Origin: an uncultured Rhizobiaceae group bacterium
GTDB taxonomy: Bacteria > Pseudomonadota > Alphaproteobacteria > Rhizobiales > Rhizobiaceae
Length of the DNA stretch: 64,000 nt
Assembly (NCBI GenBank): GCA_947501445.1
Contig: CANMVS010000017.1
Span: 62,001-126,000, forward strand
Direction of reading: 5' to 3'
The notes under the pieces are model-generated. The model worked only from the letters and a program-made list of their open reading frames with translations, had not been told where the DNA came from and ran no database searches. Positions within the stretch are counted from its first letter, which is position 1, and each line of letters begins with the position of its first letter. The translations under genes and the position numbers were made by a program. Positions 47,541 to 57,052 of this stretch are shown in pieces.

Positions 47541-47639
47541 GACCGTTTTACGTTTTTTCGGAAACGGGACAACGGTGTCGGCCTTTGATTTTGTTTATAC
47601 ATTCAGATTTTGCCGATTCCGTCAAAACCTGAATTGCTC
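47541..47639 (+). repeat. MITE-like element, copy 6
   Basis: 99-bp copy, forward orientation, CA on the left and TA on the right (47640-47641). Left hairpin arm has CCGTTTT opposite GAAACGG (one wobble). The right hairpin is TTCAGATTTTG against CAAAACCTGAA. It sits upstream of the phosphomannomutase start (39 bp away) and downstream of the beta-galactosidase gene, where it could carry that gene's promoter or end signals. Confidence 0.85.
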
Positions 47640-47706
47640 TATTGCGATATCACTGCGATCAGGCGGACACAACATTCATTTGGTGGCTGGGGCCATTGGT
47701 CCTTTT

Positions 47707-49683
47707 CTAGTCTGACGCATTAGACCCGGTATCAACGACAGCAACGCCGGAGGGTGGCAGCTGTGACTGACCCAATAGGAAATCCCCTTCAATACCATGC
47801 GCTTCAAGATCGGCGACGCTGTCCCCATAGTTGAACACATACAGATGATTGCCGTTTTGCCTGATACGAAGACCTTGCGGCAAAGATCGTACAGCAAGAC
47901 CAGCCTTGTCAGCCAGATCGATGAAAATCGAATCGAACAATGCATCATCCGGCCATCCAGCCAGGTAATGCAGCCTGTTCTGGCGCAGCAGAACGGGCAC
48001 GCCATCATCGCTTTCCAGCAGTGTGTGACAGTCAGGGCCGGGTACTGCAAATTCGCGCCACAGTTTCAATTGGCCCTGTGTAGCGCGTATGCCAATAGGG
48101 CAATCCGGGCGCAGGCTTTCAACCTGTGTGACAATTATATCGGCAAGATCGCGCGGTAAATTTGGCGGAAGCTGATCAGGGATGTTGAAATGTTCCGTCT
48201 TGGACCCGCTGCGCGGTCCAACAATTGTAATGCCACCATAGGTCGCAAGTGCCTGCAATAATGCCGGTTTCCAGGCAAACAGACCAGGAATGACAACCAT
48301 GCGGTATTTACTCAGATCTTCGGTATCTGCAGAAACAATGTCCACCGACAGACCAAGACGTCTCAAGGCGCGGTAATGATCAAAGATCAGTTCGAAGTAA
48401 TCGAACTCACGACCCTGTGGTTGTGTTTCCCATGCCCAGGACGATGTATAGTCCAGCACCAGGGCAACATCAGCGGTGCCTGTTGTTTGTGTTTCGATGC
48501 GTTGCATCTCTTCAACAACGGATTTCGCTTCAAAAAAAGCCTCCGTTTCAACACCGTCGGGGCGCAACAGACCGGCGTGCATCTGCTCCTGTGCAAAGGG
48601 GGCCTGCCGCCAGCGAAAATAGCTGACAACTTCGGCGCCGTGCGCAAAGGCTTCCCAGGTCCATAGCCGTATCATTCCCTTGCGCGGAACCGGATTGTGA
48701 TCAGCCCAGTTGACAGGACCTGGCTGTTGTTCCATGACCCACCACCTGCCGGCGGATGTCGCGCGATACAGATCATGATGAAAAGCCTGAAAATCCGGAT
48801 CACCAGCGCGAACAAAATTTCGCTGGTGCTGTGTATTTGCTCCCGCACGGTCCTCCAAAAATCCCAGTGGATAGGAATCCCAGCTTGAGACATCAAGATC
48901 TGCACCCAGCTCAAAATGATCGAAGGTGAGAGTGCGCCCCATGAAGTTGTGGATCAGATCACGACCAGGTGACAACGCTCGCAATATTTCTGTCTGGCGT
49001 CGATTGAAGGCGACAATCTGATCTGATGAGAACCGGTAGAAATCCAATTGGTGAGACGGGTTCATTTCCGTCGGCGCGATTGCCGGTAATGGAACAGATT
49101 CGAAGCCGACATATTCCATGGACCAGAAAACATTGCCCCAGGCTTTGTTGAGCTGATCAATTGTTTGATATTTGTCTTTCAGCCAACGGCGAAATCCCGA
49201 CAGGGATGCGTTGGCCCAGGAGCGGGCGGTGTCGTGACAGCCATACTCATTGTCAATTTGCCAGGCCACAACGCCCGGATGATTTCCAAACCGTTGTGCC
49301 AGCGCCGTAACGATGCGCACGCATTCGGCCTGGAATCCTTCATGAGAAAAACAATAATGACGACGTGAGCCAAAACCCAGTACCTGGCCTTGCTGGTTTA
49401 CCGGCAGGATATCGGGCATTTCATCGACAAGCCATTTGGGCGGTGTTGTTGTCGGTGTTCCCAAAATCACCTTCAATCCAGCACTGTGCAAAATCTCGAT
49501 TGCGTGCTCCAGCCAGTCAAAGCGATAATCATCACGTGTGGGCTCAAGCCGCGACCAGGCAAACTCGCCAATGCGCACATAGTCGATACCGAGCGCCGCC
49601 ATGCGGGCCGCATCATTTTCCCAAGTGGTTTCGGGCCAATGCTCCGGGTAATAGCACACGCCGATCATGCGGTTATCCGCCAT
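47707..49683 (-). CDS. Beta-galactosidase, glycoside hydrolase family 42
   Basis: 658 aa. Hydrolyses beta-galactosides, releasing galactose. GH42 features: GVCYYPEHWPE at the N-terminus, RIGEFAWSRLEP, GTPTTTPPKWL, and the acid/base glutamate E146 in WQIDNEYGCH; the nucleophile is E318 in WVMEQQPGPVNW. The A-domain barrel covers about 1-380, followed by the trimerisation domain (ALVLDYTSSWAWETQPQG). No signal peptide, so it is cytoplasmic and acts on imported sugar. It begins 12 bp after the SMP-30 gene and is the last gene of the galactoside operon. Confidence 0.94.
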   Translation of the reverse strand: MADNRMIGVCYYPEHWPETTWENDAARMAALGIDYVRIGEFAWSRLEPTRDDYRFDWLEHAIEILHSAGLKVILGTPTTTPPKWLVDEMPDILPVNQQGQVLGFGSRRHYCFSHEGFQAECVRIVTALAQRFGNHPGVVAWQIDNEYGCHDTARSWANASLSGFRRWLKDKYQTIDQLNKAWGNVFWSMEYVGFESVPLPAIAPTEMNPSHQLDFYRFSSDQIVAFNRRQTEILRALSPGRDLIHNFMGRTLTFDHFELGADLDVSSWDSYPLGFLEDRAGANTQHQRNFVRAGDPDFQAFHHDLYRATSAGRWWVMEQQPGPVNWADHNPVPRKGMIRLWTWEAFAHGAEVVSYFRWRQAPFAQEQMHAGLLRPDGVETEAFFEAKSVVEEMQRIETQTTGTADVALVLDYTSSWAWETQPQGREFDYFELIFDHYRALRRLGLSVDIVSADTEDLSKYRMVVIPGLFAWKPALLQALATYGGITIVGPRSGSKTEHFNIPDQLPPNLPRDLADIIVTQVESLRPDCPIGIRATQGQLKLWREFAVPGPDCHTLLESDDGVPVLLRQNRLHYLAGWPDDALFDSIFIDLADKAGLAVRSLPQGLRIRQNGNHLYVFNYGDSVADLEAHGIEGDFLLGQSQLPPSGVAVVDTGSNASD

Positions 49684-49694
49684 GGTATTATTTC

Positions 49695-50579
49695 CTAAAG
49701 TAAAACGCGCGGTTCCGGTCTGCCATTAAACGGGCGATTTATCAAAAACGTTCGGCCAGCGTCGGGCTGTGCCTCACGTTGTTCATCACTCAGGCCAATG
49801 GCAGCGGATGTTACGATCATTCTGCTGGCGTTGGGTCCAATGAATGCCGGACAGGTAATCTGTTCAGTTGGCAGGTCAATGGTTTCCACGCACCTGGCAG
49901 AACCATCATAGGCCTTTACGCCAGAACCTTCCCATTGCGCAATCCATATCAGGCCGTCTGCATCCATTACGGCACCATCCGACCAACCGGGCTGGCTGTC
50001 ATCGCGGATCAAAAAGACTGTTGGTTGCGCTTTTGGCACACCGGTAGTCGGATCCAGATCAACGCGCATGACCTTGCCAGTCAGTGTATCAGTAAAATAG
50101 CCAACGCTGCCGTCTGCAGAAAAACATATGGCATTGGAAACTGTGATATCGGAAAAAAGCCGTTGTACCTCGCCACGATAAAAATGATAGATAGCACCGG
50201 CACGTTTTTCGGCGCTTTTACCCATAGTGCCAATCCACATGGCACCACATGGATGCACGCGGCTGTCATTGGAACGTGTGACTGCATTGTCAGCTTCAAG
50301 AGGGTGAACAAGGCTCAATGCGCCGGAGTTAATCTCCCGTTCGTATAGACCTTTTTCAGTTGCAAGCAATTGTCTGTGCTCATCGACCACACCCAATGCA
50401 CTTGCCATAAAGGGCAGATCATGAACCCGTGCCGTGGGCGATTGGGCGCTCTTTTCAAACAGTTTCCGACCGGCAATGTCGAAAAACCAGGTGGCATCAG
50501 CAATCGGATCATGTGTTGGGCCTTCGCCCAACTGACAGGGCGTAGGATCAAAAATTGTCCAGCAACCATTACCCGACAT
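49695..50579 (-). CDS. SMP-30/gluconolactonase family lactonase
   Basis: 294 aa from ATG 50579, which has GGAGG eight bases upstream; the frame extends 22 codons further into dgoA. Six-bladed propeller lactonase. LGEGPTHDPIADATWFFDI carries the first metal-binding Glu, and the conserved Asn/Asp of TRSNDSRVHPCGAMWIGTM and GWSDGAVMDADGLIWIAQWEGSGV (metal Asp) complete the calcium/zinc site. In this operon it most likely hydrolyses galactonolactone from the dehydrogenase step to galactonate. A general gluconolactonase or arabinonolactonase is the alternative. Confidence 0.9.
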   Translation of the reverse strand: MSGNGCWTIFDPTPCQLGEGPTHDPIADATWFFDIAGRKLFEKSAQSPTARVHDLPFMASALGVVDEHRQLLATEKGLYEREINSGALSLVHPLEADNAVTRSNDSRVHPCGAMWIGTMGKSAEKRAGAIYHFYRGEVQRLFSDITVSNAICFSADGSVGYFTDTLTGKVMRVDLDPTTGVPKAQPTVFLIRDDSQPGWSDGAVMDADGLIWIAQWEGSGVKAYDGSARCVETIDLPTEQITCPAFIGPNASRMIVTSAAIGLSDEQREAQPDAGRTFLINRPFNGRPEPRVLL

Positions 50580-50583
50580 TTGA

Positions 50584-51219
50584 TCAACCTCCGAAAATAT
50601 CGTCATAGGCAGCGATTGATAACCGCGCCCGTTCGGACAATTCATCTACGCTTATTCCCGGCTTGTAAAGACTTGATCCAAGACCAAAGGTGCGGATACC
50701 CACAGCCTTGTAGCGGGCGTAGGTCTCGTGGGAAACACCGCCAACGGCACCGATTTCAGTGGCGGGCGGCAAAATGGTTTTAATCGCACTGATACCCGAC
50801 GGTCCAAGAGCGCTGGCAGGAAAGAATTTCAGGCCGGATGCACCGGCTTTGACGGCCTGCAGTGCTTCTGTGGCTGTGAATACGCCAGGCATGGTCACCA
50901 TACCTTTCGCTGATGCACGGCGAATAACATCCGCATCAACGTTCGGGCTGACCATCAATGTCCCGCCAACGTCTGCCAAACGATCAACGTCAGCGGTGGT
51001 TAAAACTGTTCCGGCGCCAATCAGGCAATCGGATGGCGCTGTTTCAACAGCAATTTTTATGGAATCAAATGGCTGGGGGGAGTTTAAAGGGATCTCAATG
51101 GCCTGAAAGCCTGCATCGACCAGCGCGGCAATCGACTGCGCAGTTTCACTTGGCTTGATGCCACGTATAATAGCTACGAGAGACCGGTTTAAAGTTGGCC
51201 AGGCTACGGAATGCGTCAT
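50584..51219 (-). CDS. dgoA: 2-dehydro-3-deoxy-6-phosphogalactonate aldolase
   Basis: 211 aa from ATG 51219, overlapping dgoK by 4 bp (ATGA). Class I aldolase that splits KDPGal into pyruvate and glyceraldehyde-3-phosphate. The Schiff-base Lys is in SGLKFFPASALGP, and the catalytic Glu and substrate loop are in LVAIIRG and AIEIPLNSP. IGAGTVLT, SPNVDADVIRRA and GAVGGVSHETYARY are further conserved strings. The IPLNSP and GLKFFPAS forms favour the galactonate enzyme over the Entner-Doudoroff KDPG aldolase, and the neighbouring dgoK agrees. Confidence 0.93.
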   Translation of the reverse strand: MTHSVAWPTLNRSLVAIIRGIKPSETAQSIAALVDAGFQAIEIPLNSPQPFDSIKIAVETAPSDCLIGAGTVLTTADVDRLADVGGTLMVSPNVDADVIRRASAKGMVTMPGVFTATEALQAVKAGASGLKFFPASALGPSGISAIKTILPPATEIGAVGGVSHETYARYKAVGIRTFGLGSSLYKPGISVDELSERARLSIAAYDDIFGG

Positions 51220-52157
51220 GCTTTTTTCTGTCCATAATGAGAGTTTGAGCGAGGCCAATATTGCTGCGCAGCCATGAGAAGGCCACGCAGTACCGCATCG
51301 TCGGCGTCAATCGCCACAACAGGCACCGCAAGGCACTTCAGAGCCGCTTCATAAAGGCGAAACAGTTTTCCGGACGCGATTAAATGCACCCGGTCAGGAT
51401 TTGAGAATTCTGATATTGCTGCTGCAATTTCTCCACCGATGAGCAGGCCCGACAGTCGGGCAAAATTGCCCTGTGCCGGATTGTCATAGAGTAACTGCCC
51501 GGCACGAATGGAAAACAGCAATCGTGTTATCTCAGTCGGATTATTGTGTGCATCTTTTACCGCCCTGAGGAATGGTTCCTCCTCCGGGTCGCATGTATTT
51601 TCCTCACCCATGGCATGTTTCAGAATGGAATCCCGACTGATCAGGCCAAACAGCTCGCCGGTCATATAGGTCGAAAACGCGGTAACACGGCGCGATTCCA
51701 GGCGAACCCACTTTGAATGGGTGCCAGGCATGCAGGCCAGCGCAACATTGTTTTGATCTGCGACGCCGCCCAGCAGCTGTGTTTCTTCGCCGCGCATGAC
51801 ATCGGGCCGTTCTTTCAGGCGTTGGGCAAGACCTGGCAAAATTCGAATGTCACGATGTTCATTTTTTACCCGCACAGCCCCGTTGATGATGTCGGTCAGT
51901 TCTGTGGGAACATTCAGATAGCGTGCTTCAGTCCATCCCTGTCGCGAACCTGCCATGCCACATATGACAACCGGGAGCGTGGATGAAGCACCAAGGGCGC
52001 CAAGATGGGCATTCAAAATATTGGCAAATCCGGCCTGTGTCGCATGTGTCATCCCTTCATGGCTTCGTCGTTCAGCCAGAATTTCGCCAGCCTGTGACAC
52101 AAGCCAGATACGAAAGCTTGTTGTGCCCCAGTCTACAGCAGCGCAAAAGGCGTTCAT
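51216..52157 (-). CDS. dgoK: 2-dehydro-3-deoxygalactonokinase
   Basis: 313 aa. Phosphorylates 2-keto-3-deoxygalactonate to KDPGal with ATP. Family strings: VDWGTTSFRIWLV at the N-terminus (phosphate-1 loop), GMAGSRQGWTEARYLNVP, RGEETQLLGG, MPGTHSKWV and FSTYMTGELFGLIS, and a C-terminal GLLIGGEI with LIASGKLFRLYEAAL. Stop overlaps the dgoA start (ATGA), and the gene starts 3 bp after the SDR stop, so SDR-dgoK-dgoA form a tight unit. Confidence 0.94.
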   Translation of the reverse strand: MNAFCAAVDWGTTSFRIWLVSQAGEILAERRSHEGMTHATQAGFANILNAHLGALGASSTLPVVICGMAGSRQGWTEARYLNVPTELTDIINGAVRVKNEHRDIRILPGLAQRLKERPDVMRGEETQLLGGVADQNNVALACMPGTHSKWVRLESRRVTAFSTYMTGELFGLISRDSILKHAMGEENTCDPEEEPFLRAVKDAHNNPTEITRLLFSIRAGQLLYDNPAQGNFARLSGLLIGGEIAAAISEFSNPDRVHLIASGKLFRLYEAALKCLAVPVVAIDADDAVLRGLLMAAQQYWPRSNSHYGQKKA

Positions 52158-52160
52158 GGT

Positions 52161-52931
52161 TCACCCCGTCACAACGACGCCACCGTCAACCACAAGGGCT
52201 TGACTGGTCATCATTCTGGATGCTGAAGATGCAAGAAAAAGTGTTGGTGCAACAATGTCCTCCGGCAAAATTTCCTGCTTGATACACTGGCGTTCAATAT
52301 GGTCTGCCAGGGCTTCGGGTGTCACCCAAAGATCCCGCTGGCGATCGGTCAGTACCCAGCCCGGCATAAGCGCATTGACCCGAATATTGTCAGGCCCCAG
52401 TTCTCTGGCGAGGCCGCGGGTTAACCCGGTAATGGCTGATTTGGATGCCACATAGGCCGGATAACCGGCATTGCCCATCATATAGGATATGGAAGAAAAA
52501 TTTATGATGGAGCCGTGGCCCGCATCACGCATGTCAGCGGCAACTTCCTTTGCCGTGAAAAAATGCGGGCGCAGATTGATATTCATCGCCTGATCCCACT
52601 GTTCAACGTCGTAATCGTCCAATGTGTGACGATTGTCTGACGCCGCATTATTGACAAGGACAGTTATGGGTCCATGGGTCGCCCGTGCGGTCTTCATTTT
52701 TTCACGCAAATCGTCAATATCAGTTATGTCGCAGGCCATGAACAGCGGGCGGTTACCGTATTCGGCTTCAAGCCTGTCACATAATTCAGTTGCATCCGAG
52801 CGCTGCACGAAGGCCACTTTGGCACCCTGCGCAACAAACCCTTCCGTCAGCCATGCGCCAATGCCTGAGCCACCGCCTGTAATGAAGACTGATTGCCCTT
52901 TCAGATCATCAAAATGTGCCGCCAGTTTCAT
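52161..52931 (-). CDS. SDR dehydrogenase, probable D-galactose 1-dehydrogenase
   Basis: 256 aa, classical SDR. Cofactor loop TGGGSGIG, VLVNNAA, catalytic SSISYMMGNAGYPAYVASKSA (Ser, Tyr, Lys) and PGWVLTDRQRDLW. The substrate is not set by motif alone. As the first gene of the SDR-dgoK-dgoA-lactonase run, oxidation of galactose (or galactose/arabinose) to the lactone is the best fit, because a lactonase and the two late galactonate enzymes follow. The alternative is a sugar-acid or 2-keto-3-deoxy sugar dehydrogenase. Confidence 0.78.
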   Translation of the reverse strand: MKLAAHFDDLKGQSVFITGGGSGIGAWLTEGFVAQGAKVAFVQRSDATELCDRLEAEYGNRPLFMACDITDIDDLREKMKTARATHGPITVLVNNAASDNRHTLDDYDVEQWDQAMNINLRPHFFTAKEVAADMRDAGHGSIINFSSISYMMGNAGYPAYVASKSAITGLTRGLARELGPDNIRVNALMPGWVLTDRQRDLWVTPEALADHIERQCIKQEILPEDIVAPTLFLASSASRMMTSQALVVDGGVVVTG

Positions 52932-53037
52932 GCGTCATGTACTCCAGTTTGGTTTGCCCCGCCTGATGCCGCGGCGTTGAGTTCGAACACCGATAGATCA
53001 GATCTCGATTATCGGTGCGGTCCGAATGTGTCCGTGT

Positions 53038-55122
53038 TCAAAGTCGTTTCCCTTCAATGACCCACATGGTCTCTGGAAAACTCCATGGCAAAGTCAGTCC
53101 GTGGTTCATCAGGTATGTGCCGCTGAGATCAACGCACTCCGATTTCAATGTTTGTGTGCCGCGTGACAGGCCGCTGGCACTGTCACGGTTTATCAGGGTG
53201 ATCCGGTATTGCGCATCCGGGTCCAGCCTGGTCAGACGCAAAGGCCGTGGTGCGATCTGGCTGCTGGTCGTTGCCTTGCCGACAAAGGCAACAAATCGGG
53301 TGTTGTCGACAGCAAGCTGCTGTTCGGCAATAACAGCCGGATCCGGGCTGTCCAGTCGCAATATGTCGGCCTGCATCATCCAGTGCTGATTGTCTTTCCA
53401 CCAGCCGATCACATGGCGAAGCACGTCGGCTTCGTCATCCGACAATTCCCGTGGATCCATCTCTATTCCCATATGACGCTGCGCAGCGACCCAGGCACGA
53501 AAGCGAATGTCGAGAATGCGTCCGGATGTATGACATCGGCGCGGACCAACGTGACTGCCCGTAACTGCTGCGGGCAGAAACAAAGCGGCATTGTGCTGCA
53601 TTTTCAAACGCTCAAGGGCATCATTGCTGTCACTCAGCCAGACGCGATGGGTTCTTTTGAGTATCCCGAAATCGATCCGACCGCCGCCCGAGGCACAGCT
53701 TTCAATTTCCACATGGGGAAATTCGGCACGCAACCGGTCAATCAATGCATAGGACCCGCGTGTCTGATCTGCATCGGGCATCGGCAGTACCCGGTTATGG
53801 TCCCATTTGATGTATTCAATTGCATGGTCGCGCAATACGGAGGCAATGCGGTCAAAAAGGAAATTCTGAACTTCCGGCAAGGCCATATTGAGGGCCTTTT
53901 GATTGCGGCCCAAAATCTGATCTTCACCGCCCAGTGCCCAACCGGGATGGGCCCGATGGATGTCAGAATCCGGGTTGATCATCTCCGGCTCAAACCAGAT
54001 GCCGAATGTCATGCCGATACTGTGCACATGATCAATGAGCGGGTTTAACCCATCGGGATACTTTCGCGGGTCAACTTCCCAGTCGGAAAGCGCTCTGGTG
54101 TCATCATCACGGCGGCCAAACCAGCCGTCATCCAGCACAAAGCGTTCTGCGCCCAGTTCTGCAGCGCGGCTTGCGATTTCCTTGAGGGTTGGCAGGTTAT
54201 GGTCGAAATAGACCGCCTCCCAACAATTGAAATGGACCGGTCTTGGACGCTGTGTGTCGGGCATCTGCACAACTTCGTCGCGAAGGTGTCTTTGAAAGGC
54301 GACGGCGCAACCATTGAGCCCGTCATCTGAAAAAGTGATGTAAAGCGGTGCGGTTTCAAATTGGGTCTGCGGTGCGACTTCCATACGTTCGGCATGGCCG
54401 AATTGAAGCTGGCGACGTCCGTCCGGCAATTCCTCGGCAATCATTTTGTGCCCGCCCGACCAGCCGTAGTGAAAGGCATAGGCCTGGCCCTGCGTATTGG
54501 TGGCACCGCGGCATGGTACAATAAGGCCAGGAAAATGTTCGTGGCCGGTTCGGCCGGTACGGTTTTCGCGAAAACGCATGCCGGGCGACCAGGCGGTCCG
54601 GTTCATCTGAAACTCGCCACACCAGCGCCCGGCGATATCGATCATTTCATCTGATTGCTGAGGTGCCGGCATAACCGGTGCGGACATCCAGTGCAGGTGA
54701 ACGGGCCGCGTTGCCTCAAGACTGGCACGCGTTTCGATCACATGGGTCTGCGCATTGATCAAAAAGCGGGCAACATAGGTAAGACCATTGTTTTCGTCGG
54801 AAAAGAAAAGGACCAGACTTCCGGGCTCTTCTTCGGCCTTGTCCAAACAGAATTTGGTCAAAAGCTGTGTGCCATCCCTGGCGCGCACGATCAGGCCGGG
54901 CTGGCCGGGAAAAGTGCGTGTTGCTTCGGGGGAAACAGAAAGTTCGGGATTTAAATCAAGCATGCCACCGGTGACATCGATGGCATGTACTGCAAATAAA
55001 GTTTTCAGATCCTCATCATCCGGTAATCTCGGCCCCCAATAGATCACCTCGGCGAGGTGATCCTTGTGGGAACCGAGTACCAGAGTCTGACGCCTGTCAT
55101 CCAGCCGCCAGCATTGGATCAT
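53038..55122 (-). CDS. Alpha-galactosidase, glycoside hydrolase family 36
   Basis: 694 aa from ATG 55122, which has AGGAAA seven bases upstream; an ATG at 55146 lacks a site. Releases galactose from melibiose/raffinose-type sugars. N-terminal beta-sandwich, then the catalytic barrel with FVLDDGWFGRRDDD, FGIWFEPEMINPDSD, IKWDHNR (nucleophile Asp at about 441), ESCASGGGRIDFGIL and WLSDSNDALER (acid/base Asp at about 498). These are the standard GH36 motifs. No signal peptide: it acts on imported oligosaccharide. Immediately downstream of the sugar permeases (28 bp). Confidence 0.95.
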   Translation of the reverse strand: MIQCWRLDDRRQTLVLGSHKDHLAEVIYWGPRLPDDEDLKTLFAVHAIDVTGGMLDLNPELSVSPEATRTFPGQPGLIVRARDGTQLLTKFCLDKAEEEPGSLVLFFSDENNGLTYVARFLINAQTHVIETRASLEATRPVHLHWMSAPVMPAPQQSDEMIDIAGRWCGEFQMNRTAWSPGMRFRENRTGRTGHEHFPGLIVPCRGATNTQGQAYAFHYGWSGGHKMIAEELPDGRRQLQFGHAERMEVAPQTQFETAPLYITFSDDGLNGCAVAFQRHLRDEVVQMPDTQRPRPVHFNCWEAVYFDHNLPTLKEIASRAAELGAERFVLDDGWFGRRDDDTRALSDWEVDPRKYPDGLNPLIDHVHSIGMTFGIWFEPEMINPDSDIHRAHPGWALGGEDQILGRNQKALNMALPEVQNFLFDRIASVLRDHAIEYIKWDHNRVLPMPDADQTRGSYALIDRLRAEFPHVEIESCASGGGRIDFGILKRTHRVWLSDSNDALERLKMQHNAALFLPAAVTGSHVGPRRCHTSGRILDIRFRAWVAAQRHMGIEMDPRELSDDEADVLRHVIGWWKDNQHWMMQADILRLDSPDPAVIAEQQLAVDNTRFVAFVGKATTSSQIAPRPLRLTRLDPDAQYRITLINRDSASGLSRGTQTLKSECVDLSGTYLMNHGLTLPWSFPETMWVIEGKRL

Positions 55123-55150
55123 GGTTGTTTTCCTGAGTTCAGGCATTGGA

Positions 55151-55999
55151 TCATTTAACGGCTCCGAGTGTAAGGCCTGCGATAAAGTGTTTCTGCATCA
55201 GGAAGAACATCGCAACCGGTGGCAGTGCAGCCACAATGGCTCCGGCACTCATCAGGTGATAAGCGGCACGGAACTGTGCATTGAATGATGTGATACCTGC
55301 GGTGACCGGTTGGGAATCAACGCCCTGTGTAAGGACAATGGCCCAGAAATAGTCGTTCCAGATGAAGGTGAAAATCAACACACTGAGTGCGGCGATTGCC
55401 GGTTTCATCAATGGCAGGACGATATAGACGAAGATCTTCCATTCGGCGATACCTTCCACCCGTGCTGCTTCAATAAGTGCAAAGGGCAATCCCTTGATGA
55501 AGTTACGCATGAACAAAGTACAAAAGCCGGTCTGGAATGCGATGTGGAAAAGAACAAGGCCGGTCTTGGTATTGTAGAGGCCCATATCCAGTGTCAAATC
55601 CCGCACCGGTACCATCAGTATCTGAAATGGCACGAAGTTACCGGCAACGAAGATGAAGAATACCCACAGATTGAGTTTGAATTTGTAGATACCCAGTGCA
55701 AACCCTGCCATGCATGACAGCGCCACCGCACCAATGGCCGTAGGAATTGTTATGAGCAGGGAGTTCATCAGATAGCGCGGCATATCGGATTGAAAGAAGA
55801 CCTTGCCGTAATTGTCCCAGCCGCCAAAGCTTGAAGGCAAGGACCAATAGTTGCCGCCCGAAAAATCACCTTCCGGTTTTACTGAGAACAGGGCAACCGC
55901 GATGAGTGGCAACAGCCAGAATATAAGCGCGACCGGCAGCAGGGACTGATAGGTGAGCTGCCAGCTGCGAGGCGATTTTTGAATGGGTGTTGGAAACAT
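55151..55999 (-). CDS. Sugar ABC transporter permease (MalG-type)
   Basis: 282 aa from ATG 55999; a 45-codon upstream reading overlaps the other permease and is not plausible. Six membrane segments and the EAA loop EAARVEGIAEWKIFVYIVLPLMKP, which contacts the ATPase. VPFQILMVPVRDLTLDMGLYNTKTGLVL is typical of CUT1 permeases. It begins one base after the stop of the first permease. With the binding protein and the MalK-like ATPase across the divergent region it forms an importer, probably for alpha- and beta-galactosides. Confidence 0.93.
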   Translation of the reverse strand: MFPTPIQKSPRSWQLTYQSLLPVALIFWLLPLIAVALFSVKPEGDFSGGNYWSLPSSFGGWDNYGKVFFQSDMPRYLMNSLLITIPTAIGAVALSCMAGFALGIYKFKLNLWVFFIFVAGNFVPFQILMVPVRDLTLDMGLYNTKTGLVLFHIAFQTGFCTLFMRNFIKGLPFALIEAARVEGIAEWKIFVYIVLPLMKPAIAALSVLIFTFIWNDYFWAIVLTQGVDSQPVTAGITSFNAQFRAAYHLMSAGAIVAALPPVAMFFLMQKHFIAGLTLGAVK

Positions 56000-56000
56000 A

Positions 56001-56930
56001 TCAGTGTCCCTTCTCGTCTTTGTACATCGAGTAGAGGAAGTACGCGATGAAGAACAACATGATGAAGAACAGCACCACGGCGATGGCAGCGCCATAACCC
56101 ATGCGGAAACCGTATTCCGACAAAGCCACCTCAAACATGTAGAAGCTCAGTACCCGGCTTTCGCCAAAAGGCCCGCCATTGGTCATGATTGATATCAGAT
56201 CGAAGGAACGTAATGCGCCGACAATCGTCACAACAAATGCAATGAATGTTGCGGGTTTGAGCTGTGGGACAATGACGTACCAGAGCATTTTCCAGCCCTT
56301 TGCACCATCAAGTCTTGCAGCTTCAATCTGTTCAGGATCAACCGCATTGAGGCCCGTGAGATAAAGGATCATGCAATAGGCGGTCTGTGGCCACAAGCCG
56401 GCAGCAATAATGCCGTAGGTCACATAGGTTGGATCACCCAGCACATTGATGGGGCCAAGCCCAACCCAGCCGATCACGGTGTTAAGCAATCCGAATGTCG
56501 GATCATAAAACCAGGTGAAGACCAGGCCAACAACAACCTGACTGATGACAAAGGGGAAAAAGAATAGCGACTTATAGAGCCTGATCCCGGTCACTGTCTG
56601 ATTCAGAAAAAGGGCAATGAACAATCCGGCGGGAATTGCCAGCAGATACAGGATCAGCCAGATTATGTTGTTTTTCAGCGATGTGTAGAAGGCCGGGTCA
56701 TCCCACAGCTCCACATAATTGCTTGTGCCGATATATTCACGGGCACCCAGGCCATCCCATTGGTAGAGGGATACATCAAAACTCTGGAAAATGGGAAAGA
56801 TCACATAAACCATGAAAAACAGAATTGCCGGCGCCAGGAAAAGCCACGGCGTAATGCTGATTTCGTTGCGTTTGTACCAGGATCTGTTTGCTGATTCGTA
56901 TTCAGATTTGGCTACGGTGGCAGTCGACAT
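56001..56930 (-). CDS. Sugar ABC transporter permease (MalF-type)
   Basis: 309 aa with six membrane segments after a cytoplasmic N-terminal stretch (about 1-25). Strings such as PWLFLAPAILFFMVYVIFPIFQSFDVSLY and the EAA loop EAARLDGAKGWKMLWYVIVPQLKP identify a CUT1-family MalF-like permease. It follows the binding-protein gene after 122 bp that contain a strong hairpin (57023-57045), a layout often used to lower permease expression relative to the binding protein. Confidence 0.93.
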   Translation of the reverse strand: MSTATVAKSEYESANRSWYKRNEISITPWLFLAPAILFFMVYVIFPIFQSFDVSLYQWDGLGAREYIGTSNYVELWDDPAFYTSLKNNIIWLILYLLAIPAGLFIALFLNQTVTGIRLYKSLFFFPFVISQVVVGLVFTWFYDPTFGLLNTVIGWVGLGPINVLGDPTYVTYGIIAAGLWPQTAYCMILYLTGLNAVDPEQIEAARLDGAKGWKMLWYVIVPQLKPATFIAFVVTIVGALRSFDLISIMTNGGPFGESRVLSFYMFEVALSEYGFRMGYGAAIAVVLFFIMLFFIAYFLYSMYKDEKGH

Positions 56931-57022
56931 CGCGAACCTCGTTTCTATAGTGCGTTCGCATTTCCCGAAGGGCTGGCGACGCTGGAAACCAAAAGCGGGC
57001 TGGATGGCCCGGAAGGCAAGCT

Positions 57023-57045
57023 GGGGCGAGCCGCTGGCCCGCCCC
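57023..57045 (-). promoter_or_regulatory. Intercistronic hairpin after the binding-protein gene
   Basis: GGGGCG-A-GCC (57023-57032), three-base loop, GGC-C-CGCCCC (57036-57045): a ten-position stem with one mismatch, ending 7 bp past the SBP stop. No T-run follows on the minus strand, so mRNA stabilisation or partial attenuation, rather than full termination, is more likely. Confidence 0.55.
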
Positions 57046-57052
57046 GGTTTGG

